Assembly: GCA_003288255.1 (NCBI GenBank)
Contig: CP026600.1
Span: 2,852,001 to 2,916,000 of the forward strand
DNA: 64,000 nucleotides
Direction of reading: 5' to 3'
From: Clostridiaceae bacterium 14S0207
GTDB taxonomy: Bacteria > Bacillota > Clostridia > Clostridiales > Clostridiaceae
Shown here piece after piece: positions 37,115-46,224 of this stretch. Position 1 is the first letter of the stretch; the number at the start of each line of letters is the position of its first letter. The position numbers were made by a program, and so were the translations under genes. The notes under the pieces were generated by a model, which was not told where the DNA came from, did no database searches, and saw only the letters and a list, made by a program, of their open reading frames with translations.

Positions 37115-40039
37115 TTATTCAAATAAAGTTACTAGGTTATTAAATAACTCTTTATTTTCTTTAATTTTATTCTCATTACCTAATACACAGTAGAAGTTTT
37201 GTTTCATTAATTCCTCGAATAACTTGCTTAGTTCTCTTATCTTATCAACATTAGTGCTTAAAACTTCTTCTCTTTCTTTTTGAATCTGATCAAACTTTAA
37301 ACCTTTAATATATTGTGATAATGCTTTTTCACCTTTCATCGCTGGTGATAATGGATAATCTAAGTTACTTATAGTTCCAATTATATATTTAGTCATTTCT
37401 CTTTCAGATGCTTCAAAGTTCTTTAAATATTTTTCTGTATTGTTATATACATCTAGGGTATATTCTATATTAGGATCTCTATAAGATGAGAATCCAGCAT
37501 TTCCACCTCTTGAAAGTCTTGTAGAACATCCATATGCTCCACCCTGAACTCTAACTTTATTCCATAAATAATCTAAACTAATTATAGTTTTAGCTACAAT
37601 TAATGTACCTGAATAATTGAATCCTAGTTTATTTATATTAAATCCCTTAGCTACATATTGAACATTAGCTGGAGTTAATAATCCTTCATTCTTAGGTTCA
37701 ACTTTAAAATCATACTTAACTTCTTGTAAAACCTGATGACTTAATGAATCTGTTAATTCACTTAAACTTTGTTCTGCTGCATTAAATTCTGGATTCTCTC
37801 CAACTACACCTATAATCAAATTGTTTTTATTAAAAATAATTCCACTTGCTTTTTCTAGATTATTTTTAATTTCTTCTTTCTTAGTATCAAAATTTTTATC
37901 TAATTCAGCTAAGAATTTATAGAAACTTATTCCTATTACCTCTTCCATATATGCTCCAGCTGGTGAGAAGTAAGAAATTAATCTATTAAATGCTACAGTA
38001 TGACCTCTATCTAGGATACTCATCTCTATTCTTGATTTTAATTCTCTTATAAGTTCATGCAATCTGCTATATTCATCAAACTTAGAAGAAGTTATTACTT
38101 CACTTAAAATCTTCATAAGTTCTGGAACTTTATCTGTTAAAGCTTTTGCTCTTATAGAGAATTTTCTATAATATTTATCTACATCTTTATTGTCAACATA
38201 AGCCTCTGCACCAAAATCTATACCACCTGTATTAATATTTATTTCATTTGCAAGTTCCATAAAGTTTTTGTTTTCTGTACTAACTTTACCTAGGATATAT
38301 CCTAATAAGCTGGCATAAGGAACTAAATCCTTTTCTAAGGCACCTATATCAAATACGGGCATTATATATGCTATTTTATTTGTAAATGTATTAGTTTTAA
38401 GTATCTTAACCCCATTAACATCCTTAACTTCTGTATCAAGTTTTGTTGCATTTTTTTCTATATCATCTATTGATAATAATGGAATTGTTTTAAGTGCTTC
38501 TTCACTGTCTGGTGTATTCTGTCTTTTTTTCAATCTAGCTGTATTTTCTATTATTTTATCTAATTCTTCATCACTTAGAGAGTCTTTTATAGTTTTAAGT
38601 TTCTCCACTAATTCTTTTTGTTTTTTATCCCCCAAACCTTTTTCAGGTTTTAAAACTAATAATGTACTATGAGCATTGTTTAAAAGATATTTTTTTATTA
38701 ATTGTTCAAAGTATCCATTTTCAGCTTTTTCTCTTATAGTTTTTATTAATCTATCATATTGAATAAATAAGAAAGGATCTCCATCATATAACCAGCTATC
38801 CATGGCAACCATTGCATTTAATAATCCTTTTGGATATCCTGATTCTCCTTCTCTTAATTTGAATTCTGTAATATTAATGCACGCTTCTATTAACTTCTTA
38901 TCAATGCCTTCATTAACTAATTTTTGTAATGTATCAAAAACAATTTTCTCGAACTCGTCTTTCTTTTCTGGATTTGAATTTTTAATAACTACGCTAAACA
39001 CAGGTTGGATAATAGAACTATCAAAAAATCCAAACACATCTTTTCCGATTTTTGAAGATATTAAAGCATTTTTAAGTGGTGATGCTGGATTTTCTAATAA
39101 TAGATATTCTAATATATCCATTCCTAAGTGATCTATATCATCTTTTGAAGTTCCTGCTACAAAGTTTAAGCTTAAGAAAGTTTTATCTTTTTCATCTTCT
39201 TCTGCTGACAATGAATAAGGTACTTCAACTTCTTTCCTTTCCATATAAGGTTTTTGTAAATCAATTTTTGAATCTACAACCATTTTATCAAAGTCTTTTA
39301 GATATTCATCGTCAATAAACTTTAATTGATTGTCTAAATCCCCATTACCATATAAAGTTATATAACTATTACTTGGATGATAATATTTTTTATGGAATGC
39401 AACAAATTGTTCTTGAGTTAAGTTTGGAATAAATTCTGGATCACCACCAGATTCATTAGAATATATAGTATCTTTAAATAATGATTCTTGTATTTTTCTA
39501 AATAGGATTCCTTCTGGTGAAGAGAACGCCCCTTGCATCTCATTATATACAACACCTTTATATGTTAGAGGTTCTTCTTTATTCTCTATTTCATAATGCC
39601 AACCTTCTTGCATTAATATTTCTGGTGTATTATGAAGATTTGGATAGAATACAGCATCCAAATATACATTCATTAAGTTCATAAAATCCTTATCATTAGT
39701 ACTTCCAACAGGATACATTGTTTTATCTGAGAAAGTAAATGCATTTAAAAATGTATTTAAAGATCCTTTTATTAATTCTACAAAAGGCTCTTTTGTTGGA
39801 AATTTTCTAGATCCACATAAAACTGAGTGTTCTAATATGTGAGGAACTCCTGTATTATCATAAGGTGGTGTTCTAAAAGAAACTGTAAAAATTTTATTAT
39901 CATCTTCATTTTGTATAGAAAATAGTCTTGCACCACTTTTTTCATGTTCAAAAATTCTTCCTACACCCTTTAATTCTTCTATTTGTCTTTCTTCTATTAA
40001 TTTAAACCCATGATACGTATTGTTTAGTAAAAATTCCAT
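37115..40039 (-). CDS. M16C-type (PreP-like) zinc metallopeptidase
   Basis: 974 residues from the ATG with AAAGGAG upstream. Two M16 repeats in one chain, as in PreP-like peptidases. The inverted zinc motif HILEH lies near residue 68, followed by GSRKFPTKEPF. The family degrades peptides in a closed chamber in the cytoplasm. It stands alone, terminated with wecB by a shared hairpin. Confidence 0.92.
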   Translation of the reverse strand: MEFLLNNTYHGFKLIEERQIEELKGVGRIFEHEKSGARLFSIQNEDDNKIFTVSFRTPPYDNTGVPHILEHSVLCGSRKFPTKEPFVELIKGSLNTFLNAFTFSDKTMYPVGSTNDKDFMNLMNVYLDAVFYPNLHNTPEILMQEGWHYEIENKEEPLTYKGVVYNEMQGAFSSPEGILFRKIQESLFKDTIYSNESGGDPEFIPNLTQEQFVAFHKKYYHPSNSYITLYGNGDLDNQLKFIDDEYLKDFDKMVVDSKIDLQKPYMERKEVEVPYSLSAEEDEKDKTFLSLNFVAGTSKDDIDHLGMDILEYLLLENPASPLKNALISSKIGKDVFGFFDSSIIQPVFSVVIKNSNPEKKDEFEKIVFDTLQKLVNEGIDKKLIEACINITEFKLREGESGYPKGLLNAMVAMDSWLYDGDPFLFIQYDRLIKTIREKAENGYFEQLIKKYLLNNAHSTLLVLKPEKGLGDKKQKELVEKLKTIKDSLSDEELDKIIENTARLKKRQNTPDSEEALKTIPLLSIDDIEKNATKLDTEVKDVNGVKILKTNTFTNKIAYIMPVFDIGALEKDLVPYASLLGYILGKVSTENKNFMELANEININTGGIDFGAEAYVDNKDVDKYYRKFSIRAKALTDKVPELMKILSEVITSSKFDEYSRLHELIRELKSRIEMSILDRGHTVAFNRLISYFSPAGAYMEEVIGISFYKFLAELDKNFDTKKEEIKNNLEKASGIIFNKNNLIIGVVGENPEFNAAEQSLSELTDSLSHQVLQEVKYDFKVEPKNEGLLTPANVQYVAKGFNINKLGFNYSGTLIVAKTIISLDYLWNKVRVQGGAYGCSTRLSRGGNAGFSSYRDPNIEYTLDVYNNTEKYLKNFEASEREMTKYIIGTISNLDYPLSPAMKGEKALSQYIKGLKFDQIQKEREEVLSTNVDKIRELSKLFEELMKQNFYCVLGNENKIKENKELFNNLVTLFE

Positions 40040-40333
40040 TTCCCTTAGCTCCTTTCGTATATACAAACTTATCTTTTATACACAATTATATTTATCTTAT
40101 TTTATACCAAAATTATGAATTAGGAAAGAATAGTTCAATTATTATTATTTACTTCTACTCTTATTTTTACACCAAAACTCTTACTTTAGATATTATCATA
40201 TCTAAGAATAAAATTGTATATTTTTTCTAAAAATTTTAAATTATAAAATTATTTCACCTTGATCTATTCATTTTTTAATATTAAATATAGTATAATATTT
40301 TTAATTTGAATTGTGGTAAAAGGAGAATTTTAA

Positions 40334-42661
40334 ATGATAAAGGATAGGTTTTCTGAGAATATAAAACATTTGATAAGTGATGACAATTGGCTTATTATCC
40401 AAAACAAATATGTTCCTAAAGATAATTTAATATATGAAACAAACTTTGCATTAACTAATGGATATATGTGTACGAGAGCCTCATATGAAGAAGAAACCAA
40501 GATTTCTTTACCTTGTACTTATATAGCTGGTGTATATGATAAATCAGAGGCTTTTATGAGGGAACTTGCTAATACACCTAACTGGCTTCCTTTAAAACTC
40601 TATGTAGAAAGAAATTTATTAGGAATTGAAGACTGTGAAATTTTGGAGTTTCTACGAGTTTTAGATATGAAAAAATCCACTTTATTTAAAAAACTTAAGT
40701 TAAGGGACGCCAATGGTCGTGAAACATTGATAGAAGGATATAGATTTATAAGCAAAAATAATCTTCATAGGGCTGCTATAAAATTCTTTATCACTCCATT
40801 AAATTATTCTGGTGTCATAGAAATGGAAAATATAATAGATGGAGCAATACTAAACTTTAAAGATTTCCCAAGATTTAGAGTAAAACATTTAAAAACATTG
40901 GAAGTATCTAATTTAAATAATAAAGGATGTTATATAGAAACTTCTACTAAAGATCATAACTTACACATTGGTACTGGTTCTGTGGTTAAGGTATATAAAA
41001 ATAGTGATACACAAAATATTATAAAAAATAGAAGATACTCAAGTTTTGGTGAGGTTTCACTTGAATTCATGGATTTTGATGTTAAAGAAAATGAAACTAT
41101 AGTAATTGATAAATTTGCATCCATATATACAGAACGAGATATTCCAAGCACCGATATTAAGCTAAATGTAGAAAAGGAGCTTTCTGATTTCATTATTACA
41201 GGTATAGATCAAGAACTTAAAAATCATATTAAAATATATGAAAATATGTGGTATGTTGCTAATGTAGAAATTGAAGGTGATAACCTTATAGATAAAGCGC
41301 TTAAATTTAATATTTTTCATTTAATGAGTACATCTAATAAGTTTGACGAACATGTAAGTTTAGGTGCAAAGCTTCTTCATGGGGAGGAATATGGCGGACA
41401 TGCTTATTGGGATACAGAAATTTTTATGTTACCATTCTTTATATTTACTGATCCTGAAACAGCAAAAGCATTATTAAAATATAGATATAACCTATTAGAT
41501 AGTGCTAGAGAAAATGCTAAATTAAATGGATATAAAGGCGCTAAATATCCTTGGGAATCTGCCGATGATGGTACAGAACAATGTCCTGATTGGACTATTG
41601 AACCAGATGGCTCATGTTACAGATGCTATGTAGCAAAATATGAGCATCATGTTACTGCTGACATAGCCTTTGGTATTTATAATTATTACAAATTAACAAA
41701 TGATATAGATTTTATACTTAAATATGGTGCAGAAATATTACTTGAAACAGCACGATTCTGGGTATCTAGATGTACTTATAATAAAGTTTTAGATAGATAT
41801 GAAATATTAGCTGTAACAGGTCCTGATGAATGGCATGAACCAGTTGATAATAATTTTTATACAAATTATATGGCTAAATGGAATATTAAAAAGGCACTTG
41901 AAATACTTAATATGTTAAAAGAAAATTATTTCTCAGCTTATATGAATCTTACAAATAAAATATCATTAATTAAAGATGAATTAGCAAACTGGGAAAATGT
42001 ACATCATAAGCTCTATATTCCTTTTAGTGAAAACAGTAAACTCATAGAACAGTTTGAAGGGTATTTTAAATTAAAGGATTTTACTATTAATCAATATGAT
42101 AAAAATAACATGCCAATTATCCCTAAAGAAGCTCTATCCTATGGAATACATAACACTTCCATAAATAAGCAAGCTGATGTTATTATGCTTATGTTTCTAT
42201 TAGAAGAAGATTTTGATGAGAAATCAAAAAAAATAAATTATGATTACTATGAAAAAAGAACATCTCAACGTTCTTCACTAAGTCCTAGCGTATTTTCCAT
42301 TATGGGGTTAAAAGTTGGGAATAATTCTATGGCCTATAAATATTTGAAACGTTCTGCTCTAGTTGACTTAAATAATAATCAAGGTAATACTAGAGAAGGA
42401 ATTCATGCTGCTTCAGCTGGTGGCACATGGCAATCAGTTATTTTGGGATTCGCTGGTATGAGTATTAATAAAAATGGAATCCTTTGTTTTAACCCTTCGT
42501 TTCCTGATAATTGGACAAAAATTAAGTTTAAAATTTATTATAGAGGTCAATTGTTAGAAATTGCTTTAGAGGAAACAGAAATAAAGACTAAAATACTTAA
42601 AGGAAATCTTGATAAACTTAACATAAACTTTAAAGGACATAATGTTATTATTACAAAATAG
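40334..42661 (+). CDS. Glycoside hydrolase family 65 phosphorylase
   Basis: 775 residues, the usual length of maltose, trehalose, kojibiose and nigerose phosphorylases. The general-acid Glu lies in TGPDEWHEP (residues about 495-503), and the (alpha/alpha)6 barrel continues with WESADDGTEQ and the phosphate loop near the C-terminal HAASAGGTWQ. Paired with the next gene it converts a disaccharide plus phosphate to glucose and beta-glucose 1-phosphate, then glucose 6-phosphate. The substrate cannot be fixed from sequence. AAGGAGAATT precedes the start. Confidence 0.93.
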   Translation: MIKDRFSENIKHLISDDNWLIIQNKYVPKDNLIYETNFALTNGYMCTRASYEEETKISLPCTYIAGVYDKSEAFMRELANTPNWLPLKLYVERNLLGIEDCEILEFLRVLDMKKSTLFKKLKLRDANGRETLIEGYRFISKNNLHRAAIKFFITPLNYSGVIEMENIIDGAILNFKDFPRFRVKHLKTLEVSNLNNKGCYIETSTKDHNLHIGTGSVVKVYKNSDTQNIIKNRRYSSFGEVSLEFMDFDVKENETIVIDKFASIYTERDIPSTDIKLNVEKELSDFIITGIDQELKNHIKIYENMWYVANVEIEGDNLIDKALKFNIFHLMSTSNKFDEHVSLGAKLLHGEEYGGHAYWDTEIFMLPFFIFTDPETAKALLKYRYNLLDSARENAKLNGYKGAKYPWESADDGTEQCPDWTIEPDGSCYRCYVAKYEHHVTADIAFGIYNYYKLTNDIDFILKYGAEILLETARFWVSRCTYNKVLDRYEILAVTGPDEWHEPVDNNFYTNYMAKWNIKKALEILNMLKENYFSAYMNLTNKISLIKDELANWENVHHKLYIPFSENSKLIEQFEGYFKLKDFTINQYDKNNMPIIPKEALSYGIHNTSINKQADVIMLMFLLEEDFDEKSKKINYDYYEKRTSQRSSLSPSVFSIMGLKVGNNSMAYKYLKRSALVDLNNNQGNTREGIHAASAGGTWQSVILGFAGMSINKNGILCFNPSFPDNWTKIKFKIYYRGQLLEIALEETEIKTKILKGNLDKLNINFKGHNVIITK

Positions 42662-42674
42662 GGGGTAGTGCTTT

Positions 42675-43325
42675 ATGACTATAAAGGCTGTTATTTTTGA
42701 TTTAGATGGTGTCATTGTTACTACTGATCACTTTCACTATAAAGCATGGAAACAATTATCTGATGATGAAGGAATCTACTTTGATAAAGAAATAAACCAA
42801 AGACTTAGGGGAATTAGTAGAATGGATAGCCTAAACATTCTTCTAGAAAAAAGCTCTGAAACTTACCCCAAAGAAGAAAAAAAAGAATTAGCTGAAAGAA
42901 AAAATAATTATTATAAGAAACTTATAAAAACCTTAACTCCTAAAGATATATTACCTGGGGTTAAAGATTTAATAGAAGCCTTAAAATTAAACAATATAAA
43001 AATCGCTATTGGTTCTTCTAGTAAAAATTCACCTGCTATACTTCAATATATAGGACTTTATGAAACCTTTGATGTCATTATTGATGGAAACCAAATATCT
43101 CATAGTAAACCTAACCCTGAAGTATTTTTAAAAGCTGCTAAAAAACTAAGAATAGATCCTAAAGACTGCCTAGTTATAGAAGATGCTAAAGCTGGCGTTC
43201 AGGCTGCTATGGAAGGTGGAATGAAAGTTCTAGCTGTAGGATTTGCGGCAACTTGTTGTAAAAAATCTACTCTTTGCAAAAAAGATCTTACACAAATTTG
43301 TATAAAAGATATGTTAAATATATAA
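42675..43325 (+). CDS. pgmB: Beta-phosphoglucomutase
   Basis: 216 residues, HAD superfamily. D9 and D11 in FDLDGVIVTTDHFHYKAWK provide the nucleophile and acid/base; SSKNSPAIL and KPNPEVFLKAA and EDAKAGVQAA complete the family pattern. It converts beta-glucose 1-phosphate to glucose 6-phosphate. It begins 14 bp after the GH65 gene, so the two are cotranscribed. No sugar transporter is seen next to them. Confidence 0.93.
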   Translation: MTIKAVIFDLDGVIVTTDHFHYKAWKQLSDDEGIYFDKEINQRLRGISRMDSLNILLEKSSETYPKEEKKELAERKNNYYKKLIKTLTPKDILPGVKDLIEALKLNNIKIAIGSSSKNSPAILQYIGLYETFDVIIDGNQISHSKPNPEVFLKAAKKLRIDPKDCLVIEDAKAGVQAAMEGGMKVLAVGFAATCCKKSTLCKKDLTQICIKDMLNI

Positions 43326-43356
43326 ATAAAAAAGCTTCAATTTAAAATAAAATGTA

Positions 43357-43405
43357 TCCTATGAAGTAGACAATTTAAAAAAAGTCTATTTCATAGGATT
43401 TTTTT
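43357..43405 (+). terminator. Hairpin inside the IS left end
   Basis: tcctatgaagtagac / gtctatttcatagga followed by seven T. Terminates incoming transcription just before orfA. Confidence 0.7.
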
Positions 43406-43450
43406 ATGTATAATAGAATAAAAGAATTTTTTAAACGTGAGGTTATGAAA

Positions 43451-43870
43451 ATGAGTAAAAAATTATTTACTAAAGACGAAGTTAAAATCTTATCTGAAAA
43501 TAAGTATGTTAAAAAAGTAAGTTCAAAAGGAATTACTTATACTGATGAGTTTAAAAAAATTTTTATAACAGAAAATGAATTGGGTAAATTTCCGAGACAA
43601 ATATTCGAAGAATGTGGATTTGATATAGAAATTTTAGGTATGCAAAGAGTAGGATCAGCGGGCAAAAGATGGAGAAGTTCTTATAAAAACGGCGGAGCCA
43701 TTGCGCTTCAAGATACTAGAAGACTTAATACTGGCAGACCAGGTGAAAAAGAATTATCTTTAGCAGAAAAATATGCTCGTCTCGAGGCTAAAGTTGAGTT
43801 GCTTCAAGCTGAAAATGAATTATTAAAAAAGTTAGATATGTTAGAAAGGAAGGTGTTAAAGAAAAAATAA
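43451..43870 (+). CDS. IS3-family transposase orfA
   Basis: About 140 residues from MSKKLFTKDE; the longer reading has no ribosome site. An N-terminal helix-turn-helix (about 20-70) is followed by a leucine-rich coiled coil (LEAKVELLQAENELLKKL), as expected. It ends in LKKK and then a run of six A (43862-43867) followed by TAA, with AAGGAAGG 10-20 bases upstream, which is the layout of programmed -1 frameshifting to make the OrfAB fusion. Confidence 0.85.
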   Translation: MSKKLFTKDEVKILSENKYVKKVSSKGITYTDEFKKIFITENELGKFPRQIFEECGFDIEILGMQRVGSAGKRWRSSYKNGGAIALQDTRRLNTGRPGEKELSLAEKYARLEAKVELLQAENELLKKLDMLERKVLKKK

Positions 43871-44781
43871 AATTATTATCTAGAGAAAAATTTATTGTTA
43901 TTAAACAAGTAATTGAAAAATATAAACTTAAAAATTTAGTAACTTATTTGTGTAAAGTTGTAGGAGTATCTAGATCTGGGTATTATAAGTTTTTTTCTAA
44001 AAACGCTAAAAATACAAGAATTCAAAGAGAAAGTCTAGATGAAATTTCTAAGGAAAACATTTTGAACGCATTTAATTTTAAAAATCATAAAAAAGGTGCT
44101 AGACAAATTAAAATGGTTTTACAAAATCAATTTGATATAATTTATAATCTAAAACGCATTAGAAGAATAATGAAAAAATATAATATTATTTGTCCAATTC
44201 GGAAAGCCAATCCTTATCGAAGAATGATGAATGCTACAAAAGCGCATACTGTTGTGCCCAATTTGCTAAATAGAAAATTTAAGCAAAAAACTCCTGGAAA
44301 AGTTCTTTTAACAGATATTACATATCTAACCTATAAAAATAACCAAAGGGCTTATCTATCAACTATTAAGGATTCATTTATCAATGAGATATTAGCGTAC
44401 AATGTCTCCGACAACCTTAAACTTGATATAGTTATAGATACTCTAAAAAAACTTAAATTAAATTCTAATATTAAACTTCATGACGAAGCTTATATTCATT
44501 CAGATCAAGGCGTACATTATACAAGTTCTAAAGTTCAAAAAGTGATCCGCGAACTTGGATTAGGACAATCAATGTCTAGACGTGGTAACTGCTGGGATAA
44601 TGCTCCGCAGGAATCATTCTTTGGGCATTTTAAAGACGAAGTAGATTTAAAAAAATATGAAAATCTAAATCAATTAAAAATAGAAATAGATAACTACATG
44701 AACTATTACAATAACTACAGATATCAATGGAACTTAAATAAGATGACTCCTGTTCAATACAGAAATCATCTTATCATATAG
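43862..44781 (+). CDS. IS3-family transposase orfB
   Basis: The catalytic rve-type integrase core. The first in-frame ATG is at 43948, but the open frame runs unbroken from the slippery A run, so the functional product is probably the OrfAB fusion. DDE residues appear in LLTDITYL, HSDQGVHYTS and the Glu of NCWDNAPQESFFGHFKDE. The length is normal and no stop interrupts it, so the element may still be active. Confidence 0.85.
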
Positions 44782-44838
44782 TCTTTTTTTAAAACGTCCT
44801 TGACAAAGGGTCATTTTAAAACATTGAAGCTTTTTTAT

Positions 44839-46170
44839 TTAGTAAAATACGGGTGAACTAAAAGCTAATCTATTATGTTCTAAAATTACTTTTAACAAAA
44901 TCCACCCTTTTTCCTTTTTTAATTTATATTTTATATTACTTTTATATGATTTTTTATTTACAGGATCTCTAAAAATACATTCTCTATTATTAGTTATAAT
45001 TTGAACTTCCTTAATCTTATTTTTCTTATCTTCTAAAAATATCTCCATATTTATGGTATCATCCTTTTTTATATTTAGAATACTTCCCATTGGATAATCA
45101 TTTATAGAAAACTTTAAGCATAAAGAAGGACTTTCTGTAGAATATGTTCTTCTATTTTTTAGTGCATTAATAAGATGATCTTCCTTTAACTTACTCATCA
45201 AAACTCCTGTTAAATTATCATCTTTTCCCCAATTTTCCTTATGATTATCCTGTGAATTTAAAACACCTAAAATCCATCCTTTATCTAAAAGTGAATACAC
45301 GGTCTCTTCATATCTATTATATTTACCACTTAAACTTCCATTGCAAATCTCTATAAGACATACATATTTATCTAAATCCTTATAGGGTTTTACTTCCCGT
45401 ATTGATTTATTGGGATGGTTTAGACTTCCTACTATATTTTCATCCTTTACATAATCATAAAACTTATCTATATCTTTTAAATTTATATTTTTATATTTAG
45501 GCAAATTAAGTATATTTACATGCCCATAAAACTTTGTACTAAGTTCACAGCCACACATTGGTAAGAATCTTTTATTCTTTTTTAAAAATAGCTTTTTTTC
45601 ATATTGTATTGAATTAAATACATCTAGTTCCTTTATCTTTTTAAGATGCGAAAATTTTGTTCCAACCTTACCACTTGCTCGATTTTTTAAAGCTCTATAA
45701 TGTTCTGTTATTATTAAAAAACTTACCCCTTCTTTTTTAGCCATTTCATAAGCATCACTTGGTATTCCCTTCCCTCCAGAATAGGCTGTATGACTATGAG
45801 GTACTCCTAAATAACACTTATAATTTTCATGTTCTATTATATTAAATTGCCAATCTATACTTTGTTCCTTATTTCCCATCAAATATTTAACCGAAACTCT
45901 ATACACTCCTCTCTTTAAATCCTTTCTAGGTTTATATTCTATGCCATTACTTGTTATTATTCCCGACATTACTTTACCATTTATACTCATTCTAAAAGAA
46001 CTATAATTAACATAATCCTCTTTGTTATTCTTTAACCTAAAAATTACATCTGGTTTTCGAAAAAATAAGGAGGATCTATCTTTAGGTTCTAAAATATAGT
46101 TCTGTTCATTAGCTATAGAAAAACTTTTTTTCTTCTTATTTTTCAAATAAATCAGCTCCCTAAAGAACAT
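44839..46170 (-). CDS. PHP-domain (CehA/McbA-like) metallohydrolase
   Basis: 443 residues. The PHP metal ligands are seen as PHSHTAYSGG (about residue 158), TEHY (about 192), LNHPNK (about 270) and SQDNHKENWG (about 325). The N-terminal 145 residues form a beta-rich domain of their own (N-terminal Ig-like or Big domain). There is no signal peptide. Family members hydrolyse phosphodiesters or carbamates; the substrate is unknown. It follows the large signalling gene by 55 bp, in the same direction. Confidence 0.85.
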   Translation of the reverse strand: MFFRELIYLKNKKKKSFSIANEQNYILEPKDRSSLFFRKPDVIFRLKNNKEDYVNYSSFRMSINGKVMSGIITSNGIEYKPRKDLKRGVYRVSVKYLMGNKEQSIDWQFNIIEHENYKCYLGVPHSHTAYSGGKGIPSDAYEMAKKEGVSFLIITEHYRALKNRASGKVGTKFSHLKKIKELDVFNSIQYEKKLFLKKNKRFLPMCGCELSTKFYGHVNILNLPKYKNINLKDIDKFYDYVKDENIVGSLNHPNKSIREVKPYKDLDKYVCLIEICNGSLSGKYNRYEETVYSLLDKGWILGVLNSQDNHKENWGKDDNLTGVLMSKLKEDHLINALKNRRTYSTESPSLCLKFSINDYPMGSILNIKKDDTINMEIFLEDKKNKIKEVQIITNNRECIFRDPVNKKSYKSNIKYKLKKEKGWILLKVILEHNRLAFSSPVFY

Positions 46171-46224
46171 TAAGATCTCTCCTTATATATTATTTTTTTA
46201 TTTATATTTTGTGTTATATTTCAA

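Larger units (their letters stand above)
43348..44817 (+). mobile_element. IS3-family insertion sequence (IS150-like)
   Basis: About 1.47 kb, with orfA, orfB and imperfect ends: aaaatgtatcctatgaagt at the left (from about 43349) and, reversed, aaaatgaccctttgtcaagg at the right. The left end also forms a hairpin (43357-43398) with T7, shielding the transposase from outside transcription. Candidate target duplication aaaa at 43344-43347 and 44818-44821. It is probably intact. Confidence 0.82.
43330..44836. terminator. Terminator of pgmB split by an insertion sequence
   Basis: Left arm aaaaaagcttcaat (43330-43343 approximately) and right arm attgaagctttttt (44823-44836) would form a strong terminator for the GH65-pgmB operon if joined. 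The IS sits in what was the loop. If the four bases aaaa next to each end are the target duplication, removing the element restores an intact hairpin. Confidence 0.7.
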
